Origin: Limnanthes douglasii subsp. nivea
Lineage: Eukaryota > Streptophyta > Magnoliopsida > Brassicales > Limnanthaceae
Length of the DNA stretch: 64,000 nt
Direction: 5' to 3'
Assembly: GCA_036936605.1 (NCBI GenBank)
Contig: JAUPFV010000004.1
Span: forward strand, 89,802,334 to 89,866,333
Shown here piece after piece: positions 12,052 to 21,470 of the stretch (the stretch's first letter is position 1; each line of letters starts with the position of its first letter). A program made the position numbers and the translations under genes. Below the pieces are notes generated by a model, which was not told the DNA's origin, did not search any database, and saw only the letters and a program-made list of their open reading frames with translations.

Positions 12052-12234
12052 GACACGTGTCTCTCTTTGGTTCGTTACTTTAGCTGTTTTTTCACCTTGA
12101 ATTACGCACTCACCTTCTCTGAAAAGCAACCTCTTCATTAATGAGGGTGACATCAGCGTCGTCTCTTAATCATTGCAAATCCTTTCGAATTCTCCTAGGA
12201 ATCAAAACTTCTTTTTTTGGTTTACTATAAATTA
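12052..12234 (+). promoter_or_regulatory. Putative aORF promoter in TE-1 (G-box/ABRE, TGACAT, TATA)
   Basis: A perfect palindrome gacacgtgtc lies at 12052-12061 (G-box with an ABRE-type ACGTG core). A tgacatcagcgtcgtc block lies near 12150, and tataaatta at 12226-12234, 105 bp before the aORF ATG. TE-2 has the same motifs at identical spacing and TE-3 within 2 bp. Conserved spacing is the evidence for function; factor binding is inference. Confidence 0.6.
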
Positions 12235-12330
12235 AAACACTTTTCCACTGTTTTACTATCACTTTCATTTTCACTTTGCTAATTTTCAGAGCTTTCTCTC
12301 TCAAACACAAGTTCTTTACTTTGGTTGTTT

Positions 12331-15242
12331 ATGTTCACGGCTAGGAACTCTTTAATCAGAGGCGGGTGGCTCAATCTATCTGAACTAGAAAAAGCACAGC
12401 AAGTTGAAAGGGAAAAGTGCATCGCAGCAGGCTTACCTACTTCTCCCATCGATAAACCAGCAACCTCAACTACAGAGCCTGACCAGGGTTCATCCTCTAC
12501 AAAAAGTGTCAGACCGAAAATATTGTTTCAAACCAACCTTTCCCCTATTGTCTCAGGTTCATCGGTTCAAGAGTCATAACCCACTGTTGAACCAGGTTTA
12601 ACGGCTACTAGTTTTAAAAAAACTTCCCCATTCTTAGCCATGGGGTCAGATGCTGATAGTTCTCCTAACAAACTCGTTGATCGAAGAAAAGGCCGGCTCG
12701 TCAAAGGGCGGGCTTCCAAAGGCACCCCTTCGAAATCAGGCGCCAATGATAGTAGTACAGGGTCAGAAGCATCCATAAAAGTACCTAAGGACAGGCTGTC
12801 CGGTCCGGAGGCTATTGGCTCAAGCCCCCGAAGAGAAACCTCCACATGAGAGCCCCAGCCGGAGGCTAGAGTCCAGGAGAATACTGAAGCTCATCAATCC
12901 GGAGGTCAGGCTGAACCAAATCCAAACCTCCCCCTCACAAAGACAACTGAAAACCCTTCCTTAATAATGGAGGAAATAATGGAAAACTCTATCGAAGAGG
13001 CTCCATTTGAGTCCGAACCCTCCGGATAGACTAGTGATGCTGCTGCTGCCAAAAAGGATAAGGGCAAAGAAAAACTGTGCCTTCGGAACCCAGATCTGCC
13101 AGAGATCCTCGAAGGAAAAGTTGGACCTTTTTTCAATAAGTTCAGTGTTAAATATCTTCTTGCTTTACAAAAAATCAACTATTCTTTCATCCATACAGCC
13201 GAGTTGAGCCGGATGCGTACGAAGTGGGGGATTCCGGAGAACGTGATGATAAGAATCCCCATAGACCCCGAAACCCCAATGGACTGCAGACTCAGTGAAA
13301 TAGTCATCTTCACTGAGCTTTTTAACTGGGGTTTAAGGTTCCCCTTGGATCCGGAAATACTTAGGTATTTCCACCTCATCAAGCTCTGCCCTAGTAAACT
13401 AAGCCCTAACGCCTGGTACACACTTATGACCTGCATCATGGCCTCCAAGCTCTCTGGGATTCCTTTACCAATGGAGGAATTCGCAGCTGTGGCCAATCTC
13501 TGCAGAAACCACCACATTCCTTTCTATCACTTCAACATGGGTGATAATTATAAAGTAGTGGATGATCTGCTTGAATCGGAGAGAAATTGGAGGACTCAAT
13601 TCCTGTTCGTAAGCGGCGCTTGGAAGAATGGGAGGAGAATCAAGGCTGGATTCAACCCAAGTCTCCTCACCAGCAGATGGAGGAGTGATCGTAAGTGTCC
13701 TACCTTACATTTTTTCTTTTTACTTTTATCGAATTTTCCAAAACTGACTGGTCTTGTCTTTTGTCTTAACAGAACTGCCCAAAGACTTCAATGACTACCT
13801 AAAGTCCGGGCAGACCACTTGTACCAAGATCAACACTTGGGCTGCTGAAAAGTGGGGGAACCGGTTTCATGATGCTTTTACAGGAGGCAATTTTGCAAGG
13901 TCTCACCTCTGGAACACCACTGGCCAGAGGGACTTGACCTGGGCAGAACTCACCACTCCCCCCCCCCCTCCGGATGTAGTCCTCAAGAGAACGCATGCAC
14001 CGGACGGGTCATTATACTTGTCATGTCGGACCAAGGCCCCGAGTAAAATGAAAGGCAAGAAAGGGAAGGGCAAGACGGTTGTAGGTGAGGCTAACCCGGC
14101 CGAGGTGGAGGAGGCTGCTCCAACAAACCCAGAGGGGCCAGCCCCAAGCCAGATTGATGTTGCTCTGCTAGAAGTGGTAGAGCATGAAAGTCCTAGGGAA
14201 GAGTTTTAATCCCCAAAACCCTCAAGGGTTCCTAAGAGAGACCGAAAACGGGGAGCAGAAAGCAAAGACAGGGAGGCTAAGAAGAAGAAGACCTCCAGGG
14301 GTGATGAACTTTCTCTCCGGCCTCCGGAGCCTCTCCCCCCTGTAGACCCGACTGATCCAACACGAGCAGAGGAGATCCCTGGTGACTTTCAAACCAACGA
14401 GGTTGGAGGAGGAGACCTTAGCATTGATGGTGTTGACATCACCGGGCTTGATGGACTTGGTGACTATTTTGCCAACCTCCCCAGAGACGATTTTGTTGGG
14501 CCTCCCTCCGAGTACTTCGAACACCATCACTTTTAATGGTAAGAATTTTACTGGTTCAAGTGAAAGGGACATTATAGCTCACTCCATATTAAGTAATGTT
14601 CAGCCAGTGCTTGTTTTGGAGAAACAAGTTCAAAGTCAGACAGTAACTATCAATAATCTCAAATCTGACAAAGAGAGACTGTCCGATGATCTTATTACTG
14701 CCACTCAACATGCTGACATTCTGAAGGGAGAAAACGAGGAGCTAAAGAAGAGCTAAGAGGGGTGGATCACAAAGGTTGCCACTTCAGAAGACACTATCAA
14801 AGAGCTCCGGGAGAAACTTTTCGGATTGGAGAAAGATCTCACCTCTTCGAAAGAGGAGGCAAAGGCCAAGGAGAAAGTCATCCATAACTTGACAAATGAC
14901 AAGATCGCGCTCGAGAAAATAGTGTCCAAGGTTGCGGAGGATAAAGCAGATCTGCTAAGGGAGCAAGAGGCCAAGATTCAGGCCAAGGTGAAGTCAGACA
15001 TGGTCTTGCTTTTCCATGAAAAGTTTCTGAAGAGGAACCTGGGAGACTTATGGAGTTTTGTAGAGTATCCAGACCTTCCCTTCCATACAATGGCCGAAGG
15101 TGACAGGTTTGATTTATCCAGTGCATACTCTTCTGACAACGAAGAGAATACCAGGGAGAGCCCAAATGAGGAGGAGGACGGTCCTAAGAAGAAGAAGAAG
15201 AAGATAGATGAGGCTGAGCCATCTTCAAAGGCTCAGTCTTAG
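12331..15242 (+). pseudogene. TE-1 antisense ORF (aORF), two exons, broken
   Basis: Unknown function. Exon 1 12331-13690, exon 2 13773-15242, about 940 codons. The ATG at 12331 (MFTARNSLIRGGWLNLSEL) is chosen because TE-2 and TE-3 have the same context. Residues 1-280 are Ser/Pro/Lys-rich and probably disordered. A conserved globular part near residues 280-460 has FPLDPEILRYFHLIKLCPS, SPNAWYTLMTCIMA and FYHFNMGDNYKVVDDLL. Its general pattern recalls plant 'putative gypsy type transposon' (Transposase_28-like) proteins, but I am not sure. After the intron comes a basic KKGKGK region, an acidic linker and a long coiled coil, then DMVLLFHEKF and an acidic/lysine-rich end. Stops at 12577, 12847, 13027, 14207 and 14754 and a frameshift near 14500 break it; TE-2 reads through most of these sites. 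Confidence 0.8.
13691..13772 (+). other. Intron of TE-1 aORF
   Basis: 82 bp, starts gtaagt and ends cttaacag, T-rich before the acceptor. It separates two reading frames at phase 1 (c | aa ctg ccc). The same position and phase carry an intron in TE-2 and TE-3. Confidence 0.8.
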
Positions 15243-15281
15243 GTTTTGAATTATCTTTTTATCTTTTATGTTATCTGAACT

Positions 15282-15372
15282 AAAGTCCTTGGAAGGCCAA
15301 GGCATTTTTGTAATTGTGCCCGGTATCTTTTGTTTTGTCTGACAATTTAAAAGTCCTTGGAAGGCCAAGGCA
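15282..15372. repeat. Duplicated small hairpin downstream of TE-1 aORF
   Basis: aagtccttggaaggccaagg occurs twice (15283-15302 and 15351-15370). Each copy can fold as ccttgg-aagg-ccaagg. Both copies lie just past the aORF stop, in the region where pol transcripts from the other strand also end. TE-2 and TE-3 keep both copies. Possibly a 3'-end or RNA-structure signal; inference. Confidence 0.6.
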
Positions 15373-15728
15373 CTTAGGTTATTTCAATGAATATCCTTGT
15401 TCTGCACAACTCTTGCATCCTTTCATAGTTTGTTTCAATTTTGGTGGCTAGTGTTTAAATAGACCTTAGTTATTTCATAAGCATTCTAAAGTGAGAGTGT
15501 TTAAATTCTCCAATGACAAATGTTTAAGTAGTCATCATTTCTTTAATTCAATCTGGATGGTGTGACAAAAAACAAAGTAAGAACACTTCGAATTTTTTGA
15601 AGAAAACATCAAATTTTATTAAATAGCCCGGACACCTCATTAAAACCTCCCCGTGCCACCAGGGTAGGAAAGAGTATGCCCCCAAATATTTACATGGATT
15701 TTTAAACAAGTAAATATTTACATAGCTT
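15373..15728. other. TE-1 intergenic region between convergent aORF and pol
   Basis: No ORF. It is conserved with TE-2 and more weakly with TE-3, including ggtggctagtgtttaaatag and the block just beyond the pol stop. Likely shared 3' untranslated sequence of both transcripts. Confidence 0.6.
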
Positions 15729-18700
15729 CTATTCCAAGTACATCCAGAGATGCTCAATATTCCAAGGGTGATTTAAAACCCTTCTATCCTTGTCTTCTAG
15801 CCAATATGTTCTAGGTTTAAGCCTTTCAATAACCATATAAGGTCCATCCCAAGTTGGGGCCAGTTTACCGAGCAGCTTCTCTTTAGTGTGTAAGAAGACT
15901 TTCCTCAACACCTTGTCCCCCGGCTGGAAATCTCTTCTTTTAACTCTAGAAGCAAACCTGCTTTTCATCAAACCCTGATAGTGTGCAGCTCTAAGGTGAG
16001 CCTTAACTCGTCTTTCCTCTATTAGGTCAAGCTGACCTCTGATTGCCACTTCGTTAGCGTGTTCGGAGAATTTGCGAACCCGAAATGAAGGGAGAGTTGC
16101 TTATATGGGAGCTATTGTATCCATCCCATAGACCAAGGCAAAAGGTGACTCTTGTGTTGCAGCCCCATGTGTAGTTCGGTAGGCCCACAAAACCTCTTGT
16201 AAATAGCTAGGCCACTTCCCAGCAGCCCCTTCCAAATTATTCTTTAAACCGGACAGTATAGTTCTATTAGCCACTTCAACCTGACCATTCGCTTGTGGGT
16301 GGAAAGGTGAAGAGAAACAATGTTGTATACCTCTTGATTCACAGAAACTCTCCATTTCCTTGTTGTCGAACTGTGGCCCATTGTCTGTCGTTATCTTTTG
16401 TGGAACACGAAATCTACAACAGATGTTGGATAAAATGAATTTTATGAAAGCTTTTGATGTTGTTCCTGCCAGGGAGGCTGCTTCAATCCATTTCGAAAAG
16501 TAATCTATAGCAACAATTATAGTTCTGCGCCCTCTGGACGCCATAGGGAGAGGTCCCACTAAATCCAACCCGCATCGAGCAAAAGGTATAGGCTCGAAAA
16601 TTGACTCCAAAGGGATGGTTGGGACATGAATTTCATTGCTATATCTCTGGCATGGATCACACCTTCTCACCAGCTCCTTAGCATCCTGTATTATAGAGGG
16701 CCAATAATAGCCAGCCAGTAAAACTCTCCTTGTTAGAGCCCTGAATCCACAGTGAGCTGATCCCTCACCATCATGCAACTCGGAGAGGACTATTTGAGAC
16801 TCATCATCTCCCAAACATCGCAAAAGAGGTTTACTGTAAGACTTTTTATACAGAACGTCTCTTAGTATGATAAAACCACGAGCCTTGTGCTTGATTTTTC
16901 TTGCTAGTGATTTTTCCGGAGGCAAGATGCCATCGGAGAGATACTGCAGGAGAATAAATCTCCAATCTTGAGGTTGTTTCATCTGTACATCAAAAATTTC
17001 TTCCTCTTTACCCATATTAAGTTGAATGAAAGGGCTCTCCAGTACATGGATCCAAGGATATGACTCAGTGTATGCTATGGTTGCCAATGAATCTGCTAGT
17101 TCATTCTCTGCCCGGGGTATATGCTCATAAACAACGCTTTTGAACTTAAGTGCCTCATTTTTAAGAAGAAGTAAGTACTTTACTAGTTGCTCCTTTTTGG
17201 CCTCAGATTGACCTTGCGCATGGTCGATAAGAAGCTGGGAATCGCTCATCAGCTTGACCCTTTTGGCCCCACAAATATAAGCTAACTTTAAACCAGCTAT
17301 AGCTGCTTCGTATTCGGACTCATTGTTGGAAGCCCTAAAATCAAAACATATAGCCTGGTACATCTTGTCACCATATGGAGAAGTCAAGCACACCCCTGCA
17401 CCACATCCCATAGTACTTGATCCACCATCTGTCCGGACGAGCCAGACCTTTTTATCTTTCATCTCAGTAGTTCGCTCTGTATCCCTATCAGAGTGGAATT
17501 CTACTAACAAATCATTCATAGCTTGGGCTTTGATTGTTGTTTGAGGAGCAAAATCAATATCGAAGTCCCCCAATTCCACTGACCATTTAGTCATTCTACT
17601 TGAAATGTCTGCCTTTTGAAGGACATTCTTCAAGGGAAAAGATGTCCGGACGATAATAGGATGAGCCTGAAAATAAGGCCTCATCTTCCTTTCAACAATT
17701 ACCAAGGCTAATGCTAATTTTTCGAGCTTTAAATAGCGTTTTTCTGCATCTATCAAGCTCTTGCTGATGTAGTACACCGGATGGGGGTAATTATCCACCT
17801 CTCTTACCAATACAACATTGATGGCACAACTTGAAACTGCCAAGTATACGAAGAGTGTCTCTCTATCAACCGGTTTAAATAAAGTTTTCGGGGAAGACTG
17901 ATGTTTCTTAATCTCGTTGAAGGCCTCATTACATTGTGAAGTCCAGTCAAACCCCTTCGCTCCCTTCAAAGTTTGAAAAAAAAGGCACATCTGTCCGAAG
18001 ACCTTGAGATGAATCGATTTAAAGAAGCCAACCTACCAGTCAATCGTTGTACTTTTTAACATTCTGAGGAGGCTCCATTTGGAATAAAGCATTAAGCTGG
18101 TCCGGATCGGGCTGTATCCCTTGCTCACTTATTATATAACCTAGAAATTTCCCGGACTGCACTCCGAACACACTTTTTTGGATTTAGCTTTAAATTCACT
18201 TTTACTAAGTTAGCAAAAGTTTCTTGGAGGTCTGCCAAGTGTAGTTGTTCATCCACACTTTTCACCATCATGTCATCAATGTATACTTCCATATTTATTC
18301 CAATTTGGTCAGCGAAGGCTTTGTTCACCAATCTCTGATAAGTAGCCCCAGCATTTTTCAATCCAAATGGCATCACCTTGTAGCAATGAAGACCCCTGTT
18401 AGTGACAAACGTGGTATGCTCCTGATCCTTTGTATCTACTTGAATGTGATTGTACCCGGAGAAAGCATCCATAAAGGATAGTAGCTTATTTCCAGAAGTG
18501 GAATCTACCAGCTGATCAATCCAGGGGACTGGATATAAATCTTTTGGGCAAGCCCTATTGAGATCTGTGAAGTCAATGCACATACGCCACTTGTTATTTT
18601 TCTTTTTCACCAAGACCGGATTGGCAGTTCACAAAGGATACTGAGACTCCTTTATATGCCCATTTTTGTGAGCCTGTCAACTTCTTGAAAAATAACATCA

Positions 18701-19010
18701 GCATTTTCCTTGGAAAAACCCCTTCTCTTTTGTACCACAGGTGCTATGTCCCTCCGAATGGATAGGTGATGTGATATAATATCTGATGGAACCCCTGTAA
18801 CATCAGCGTTGCACCAAGCAAAAACATGCCGATGGTCTTTCAGAAACTTCAACATCTTAATCTTCAGTTCGGATGGCATTTTGGACCCTATCTTAACACT
18901 TTTTCCTTCTTCCAAAGAGTGTGTTTCAACTTCTTCAACCGGTATCAACACTCCAGGGGTCTCTCTGGGTCATCAATTTCACCCTCACCCCCAGAAAGCC
19001 CCTCAAACTG
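15729..19010 (-). pseudogene. pol: TE-1 pol: RT, RNase H, archaeal RNase H, integrase
   Basis: Replication and integration enzymes. RT is open at 18613-18125 with CIDFTDLNRACPKDLYP, FSGYNHIQVD, MPFGLKNAGATYQRLV and an intact YIDDMMVKS box (near 18280). A 629-aa frame (17990-16101) then covers the RT connection, first RNase H (VYYISKSLIDAEKRYLKLE), a linker, the archaeal-type RNase H (WLVRTDGGSSTMGCGAG, NNESEYEAAIAGLKLA, ELADSLATIAYTE), and integrase with the HHCC-type zinc region (CDPCQRY), LDLVGPLP, TTDNGPQFDN and HPQANGQVEVANRT carrying the DDE residues. The C-terminus 16049-15729 has RRDFQPGDKVLRKVF and ends NIEHLWMYLE. No chromodomain is seen. Frameshifts near 18950, 18620, 18120-18000 and 16080. 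Confidence 0.92.
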
Positions 19011-19013
19011 CTA
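19011..19013 (-). other. Conserved stop codon between gag-protease and pol, TE-1
   Basis: TAG directly after VRINEE. TE-2 has TAG and TE-3 TAA at the equivalent codon, so it is unlikely to be random decay. In the related Ogre elements a stop or intron separates gag-pro from pol. Confidence 0.65.
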
Positions 19014-20503
19014 TTCTTCGTTGATACGAACTGTCCCCAACGTCCGTGGAGCCAGTGTTGTAGCATAACACTCTCTTGCAATCTTTTGACTGCTTCAGAC
19101 AACTCCCACTTGTCCTTGAACATCATATTTCAAACATTGGTGGACTGTCGAGGCCACTGCATGCATCCTAGAGAGCCAAGACCTCTCTAAAATAGCATTA
19201 TAACAAGTGGGACAATCCACCACAGTAAAAAGTATCCTGACCATCTTCTTGAAAGGGCCCCATTATCCAACAAAACTTCCTCTTCTAACTCCCTGATCAC
19301 ATCTGCTGAGCTTCCAGTGAAACCCACAATTGATCTGTCCGAACGCTGAATTACGGCTGGATTTTTCATCTTTTTGTAAGTGGTTTAGAAGAGGATATTG
19401 GTTGAACTTCCAGTATCCACCAAGATTCGTCTTATGTCATTGCCCCCAATGGATGCTACTATGACAACAACATCTTCATGAGGGCCAGTTATATCCCTTA
19501 AGTCATCTTCATCGAAAACAATGAAGGGAAATGGAATTTGTGATTTATAGGAAGTCATGCCTCCTTCTAGCTGGGTGGCTAAAGTATGAACGTGCCTCTT
19601 CCTTGAAGCAGCATTAGGAGCTGTCATAGTATCCCTTCCGAAAATTGTAAGTGACTCAAAAAAACTTAATAAGCCCTAGACCGTTTTACAACGTTCCTCA
19701 ATGGCACCCACTCTATTTCGAGTTGAATCGGGATCCAAGTATTCTGATTCTACATCAAATTTTTCGATTATAACCTTAGCTCCCTCCGGAGCAGCATTGC
19801 TCGGACCAACCCGATGAGTATTATCAGGCCTATTTCCTCCTCTTCTTTTGACATATGCCCCCAGATTTCCTCTTTCAATCAAGTTCTGAACTTCTTGTTT
19901 CAAGGCTATACAATCGTCAGTGGTATGGCCAGTATCATTATGGTACTGGCAGAAAGAGTTGTTACGATGTTCCCTAGGAGATTGCAGTGCGGTCGACCTT
20001 CTATAGTGTACTTCTTCCTTTGTTTTATCACAAATGGTGGTCACACCATTTGTGAGATAATCCTTTGCCTATATTCTTCTTCAATTTCCCATGTCTATCC
20101 CTTTTTCTTGAATATTTTTAATCAACTTTTGCTTCTTTTTGGATCGACCCTCATCACTGCTGGAGTACAAGGACTCTTCAACTCCATCCTCGTCCGAGGA
20201 GCTACCAGAAGACTCTGAGTCTGAGTCAGAATTCTCCACTGGCTTAGACCGGTGAGACGTTTTGGAGCTAACATGAGTCTTCTTGGTACTCACATCAGTC
20301 TTCGAAGGCTCGTGCTCTCTAGGGTTATCGGTATGATGAGCGACTGATGTTTTTGACTTTTCTTTCATGCCCATCTTATCCTTCTCCGCCCTCAGAGCTT
20401 CTATCTCGCCCTTTAATCTATCACGCTCCTCGATGGTATATTCATCATTTTCACCCACTACTTCAAGCAAAGCTGGTGGTACTTCCGGGGCGTCCGGATT
20501 CAT
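19014..20503 (-). pseudogene. gag: TE-1 gag-protease with capsid deletion
   Basis: Gag starts at 20503 (MNPDAPEVPPALLEVVGEN), then a charged helix and a Ser/Asp-rich stretch, open to 20081. Between about 20080 and 20040 the sequence jumps to the nucleocapsid part. Relative to TE-2 roughly 870 bp, the whole capsid core, is missing. The nucleocapsid keeps a zinc-knuckle-like CQYHNDTGHTTDDC (20044-19676). Protease follows with LVDTGSSTNILF (near 19630) as the catalytic DTGS box, then the GFTGSSADVIREL and LSRRWSGYFL region, which is frameshifted. Without a capsid this copy cannot make its own particle. Confidence 0.88.
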
Positions 20504-20555
20504 TCAGACTGATTTTTTCATGTTGGTTTCGAATGCTTGATTCAGGCACCGTTAT

Positions 20556-20574
20556 GCTCCCACTGTGGTCACCA
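20556..20574 (-). other. TE-1 primer-binding site, tRNA-Arg type
   Basis: Minus strand TGGTGACCACAGTGGGAGC, one change from the TE-2 site. It starts 3 nt (att) inside the 5' LTR. Confidence 0.8.
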
Positions 20575-20577
20575 ATT

Positions 20578-20983
20578 TGGTGAGGTTTATTTTTGTCTGA
20601 GGGTACGTTTGTAATTTTTGTTTAGAGTTATATGGAAGTTTGTAAGTATTTAATGTTTGAGTAGAGAGTAGAAGGAGAATTAAGCAGCATGGTTGTATTT
20701 AATTTTTATTACACTCATTTAATGTTGGTGGTTGGGTATTTATACCCTTATATCTGGGCCTTATGGGCTTTCGGTTCATGTTTAATGGACCTGGGTCAAT
20801 TTTAAGGACCTATGAGCTCTTAGTAGGAGAGCAGGCAGCTTAGTCAAGAAGTGTTTAGGTTTTAAGTACTTTAGTTCTGTTCGAACAGTCCAATGGGTGA
20901 GGTGTTCGAACTGCCTTGTCTGGTTAGGTAGTCTTTGTCCGAACTGTCCCTGTTCGTAGTGGTAACAGAAACCGGACTCATCA
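20578..20983 (-). repeat. TE-1 5' LTR with palindromic TATA box
   Basis: 406 bp, TGGTGAGG to CTCATCA on +. Contains gggtatttataccc at 20734-20747, which on the minus strand reads gggtataaataccc, a TATA box within a palindrome and the likely core promoter for gag-pol. Target duplication ttttt follows at 20984-20988. Confidence 0.9.
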
Positions 20984-21169
20984 TTTTTAGCTTTATTTGT
21001 ATCTTTGATTATCAATCCACCAACAACCTTCCTTTGGGCGGATATGTTGGATTGATGAATTAGTTATCTTTTTTATAACCTTGGTGAATCTCTATATATT
21101 TTTCCTCAAAATAAAAAAATAATTCTTAAATTCCTCCCCCCAAACTCAACATCCTTTAACATTTTCACC

Positions 21170-21470
21170 TCAAAACAATATTATATTGGGAGATTCGTAT
21201 AGTTAAAAAACCTTTGAATGGTAAAATTATCTAATAAAATAAAATTCAAACCTAGTATCATTTTATTTAGATTCAGCTGATAAAGATTTACTTCAGATGA
21301 AAATCCCAAAACATATAAATGTTTTAAGCTAGACTTACGCGTAGTCCAAAGCTTATTTTGAGTTTTTACGGTTGTCTTTATTGGAAATCTTATTAAGAGT
21401 GTATATTGCACATTGATAGCCTCACCCCAGTATGATAGTGGTAGATTTTAAGACGAATCATATATATGAC
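21170..21470 (-). pseudogene. Ty1/copia integrase fragment
   Basis: The minus strand reads LPLSYWGEAINVQYTLLIRFPIKTT, then KLWTTRKSSLKHLYVLGF and EVNLYQ. This is the familiar end of the copia integrase core (YWGEA...NR.PTK.....W..RKPS..H..V.G). An open frame of 76 aa lies at 21411-21181. Frameshifted on both sides, no other copia domain found nearby, no LTR identified. Confidence 0.6.

Larger units (their letters stand above)
11481..20983 (-). mobile_element. TE-1: Tat-lineage LTR retrotransposon with antisense gene
   Basis: Complete LTR-to-LTR element transcribed right to left. 5' LTR 20578-20983, primer site 20556-20574, gag-protease 20503-19011, pol to 15729, antisense gene 12331-15242 on +, polypurine tract 11886-11902, 3' LTR 11481-11885. 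The 5-bp duplication ttttt flanks it (11476-11480 and 20984-20988). The LTRs differ at about 23 positions by eye, near 6%. Gag has a large deletion, and pol and aORF carry stops, so it is not autonomous. Confidence 0.93.

Noticed and set aside
12567..13517. Minus-strand ORFs across the aORF (12567-12845, 12906-13178, 13179-13517)
   Set aside because: Shadows of the + strand antisense gene, whose frame is supported by three homologous copies and a shared intron.
15729..16100. Chromodomain at the integrase C-terminus
   Set aside because: The C-terminus ends shortly after the GDKVLRKV...GPYMVIE region; no chromodomain residues are visible, in line with the Tat lineage.
17323..17544. Plus-strand ORF inside TE-1 pol (and its equivalents at 31937 and 56349)
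   Set aside because: Antisense shadow of the conserved RNase H coding region; its conservation follows from pol.
15729..20503. Endogenous pararetrovirus (Caulimoviridae) origin
   Set aside because: LTRs, integrase, primer and polypurine sites are present, and there is no movement-protein motif.
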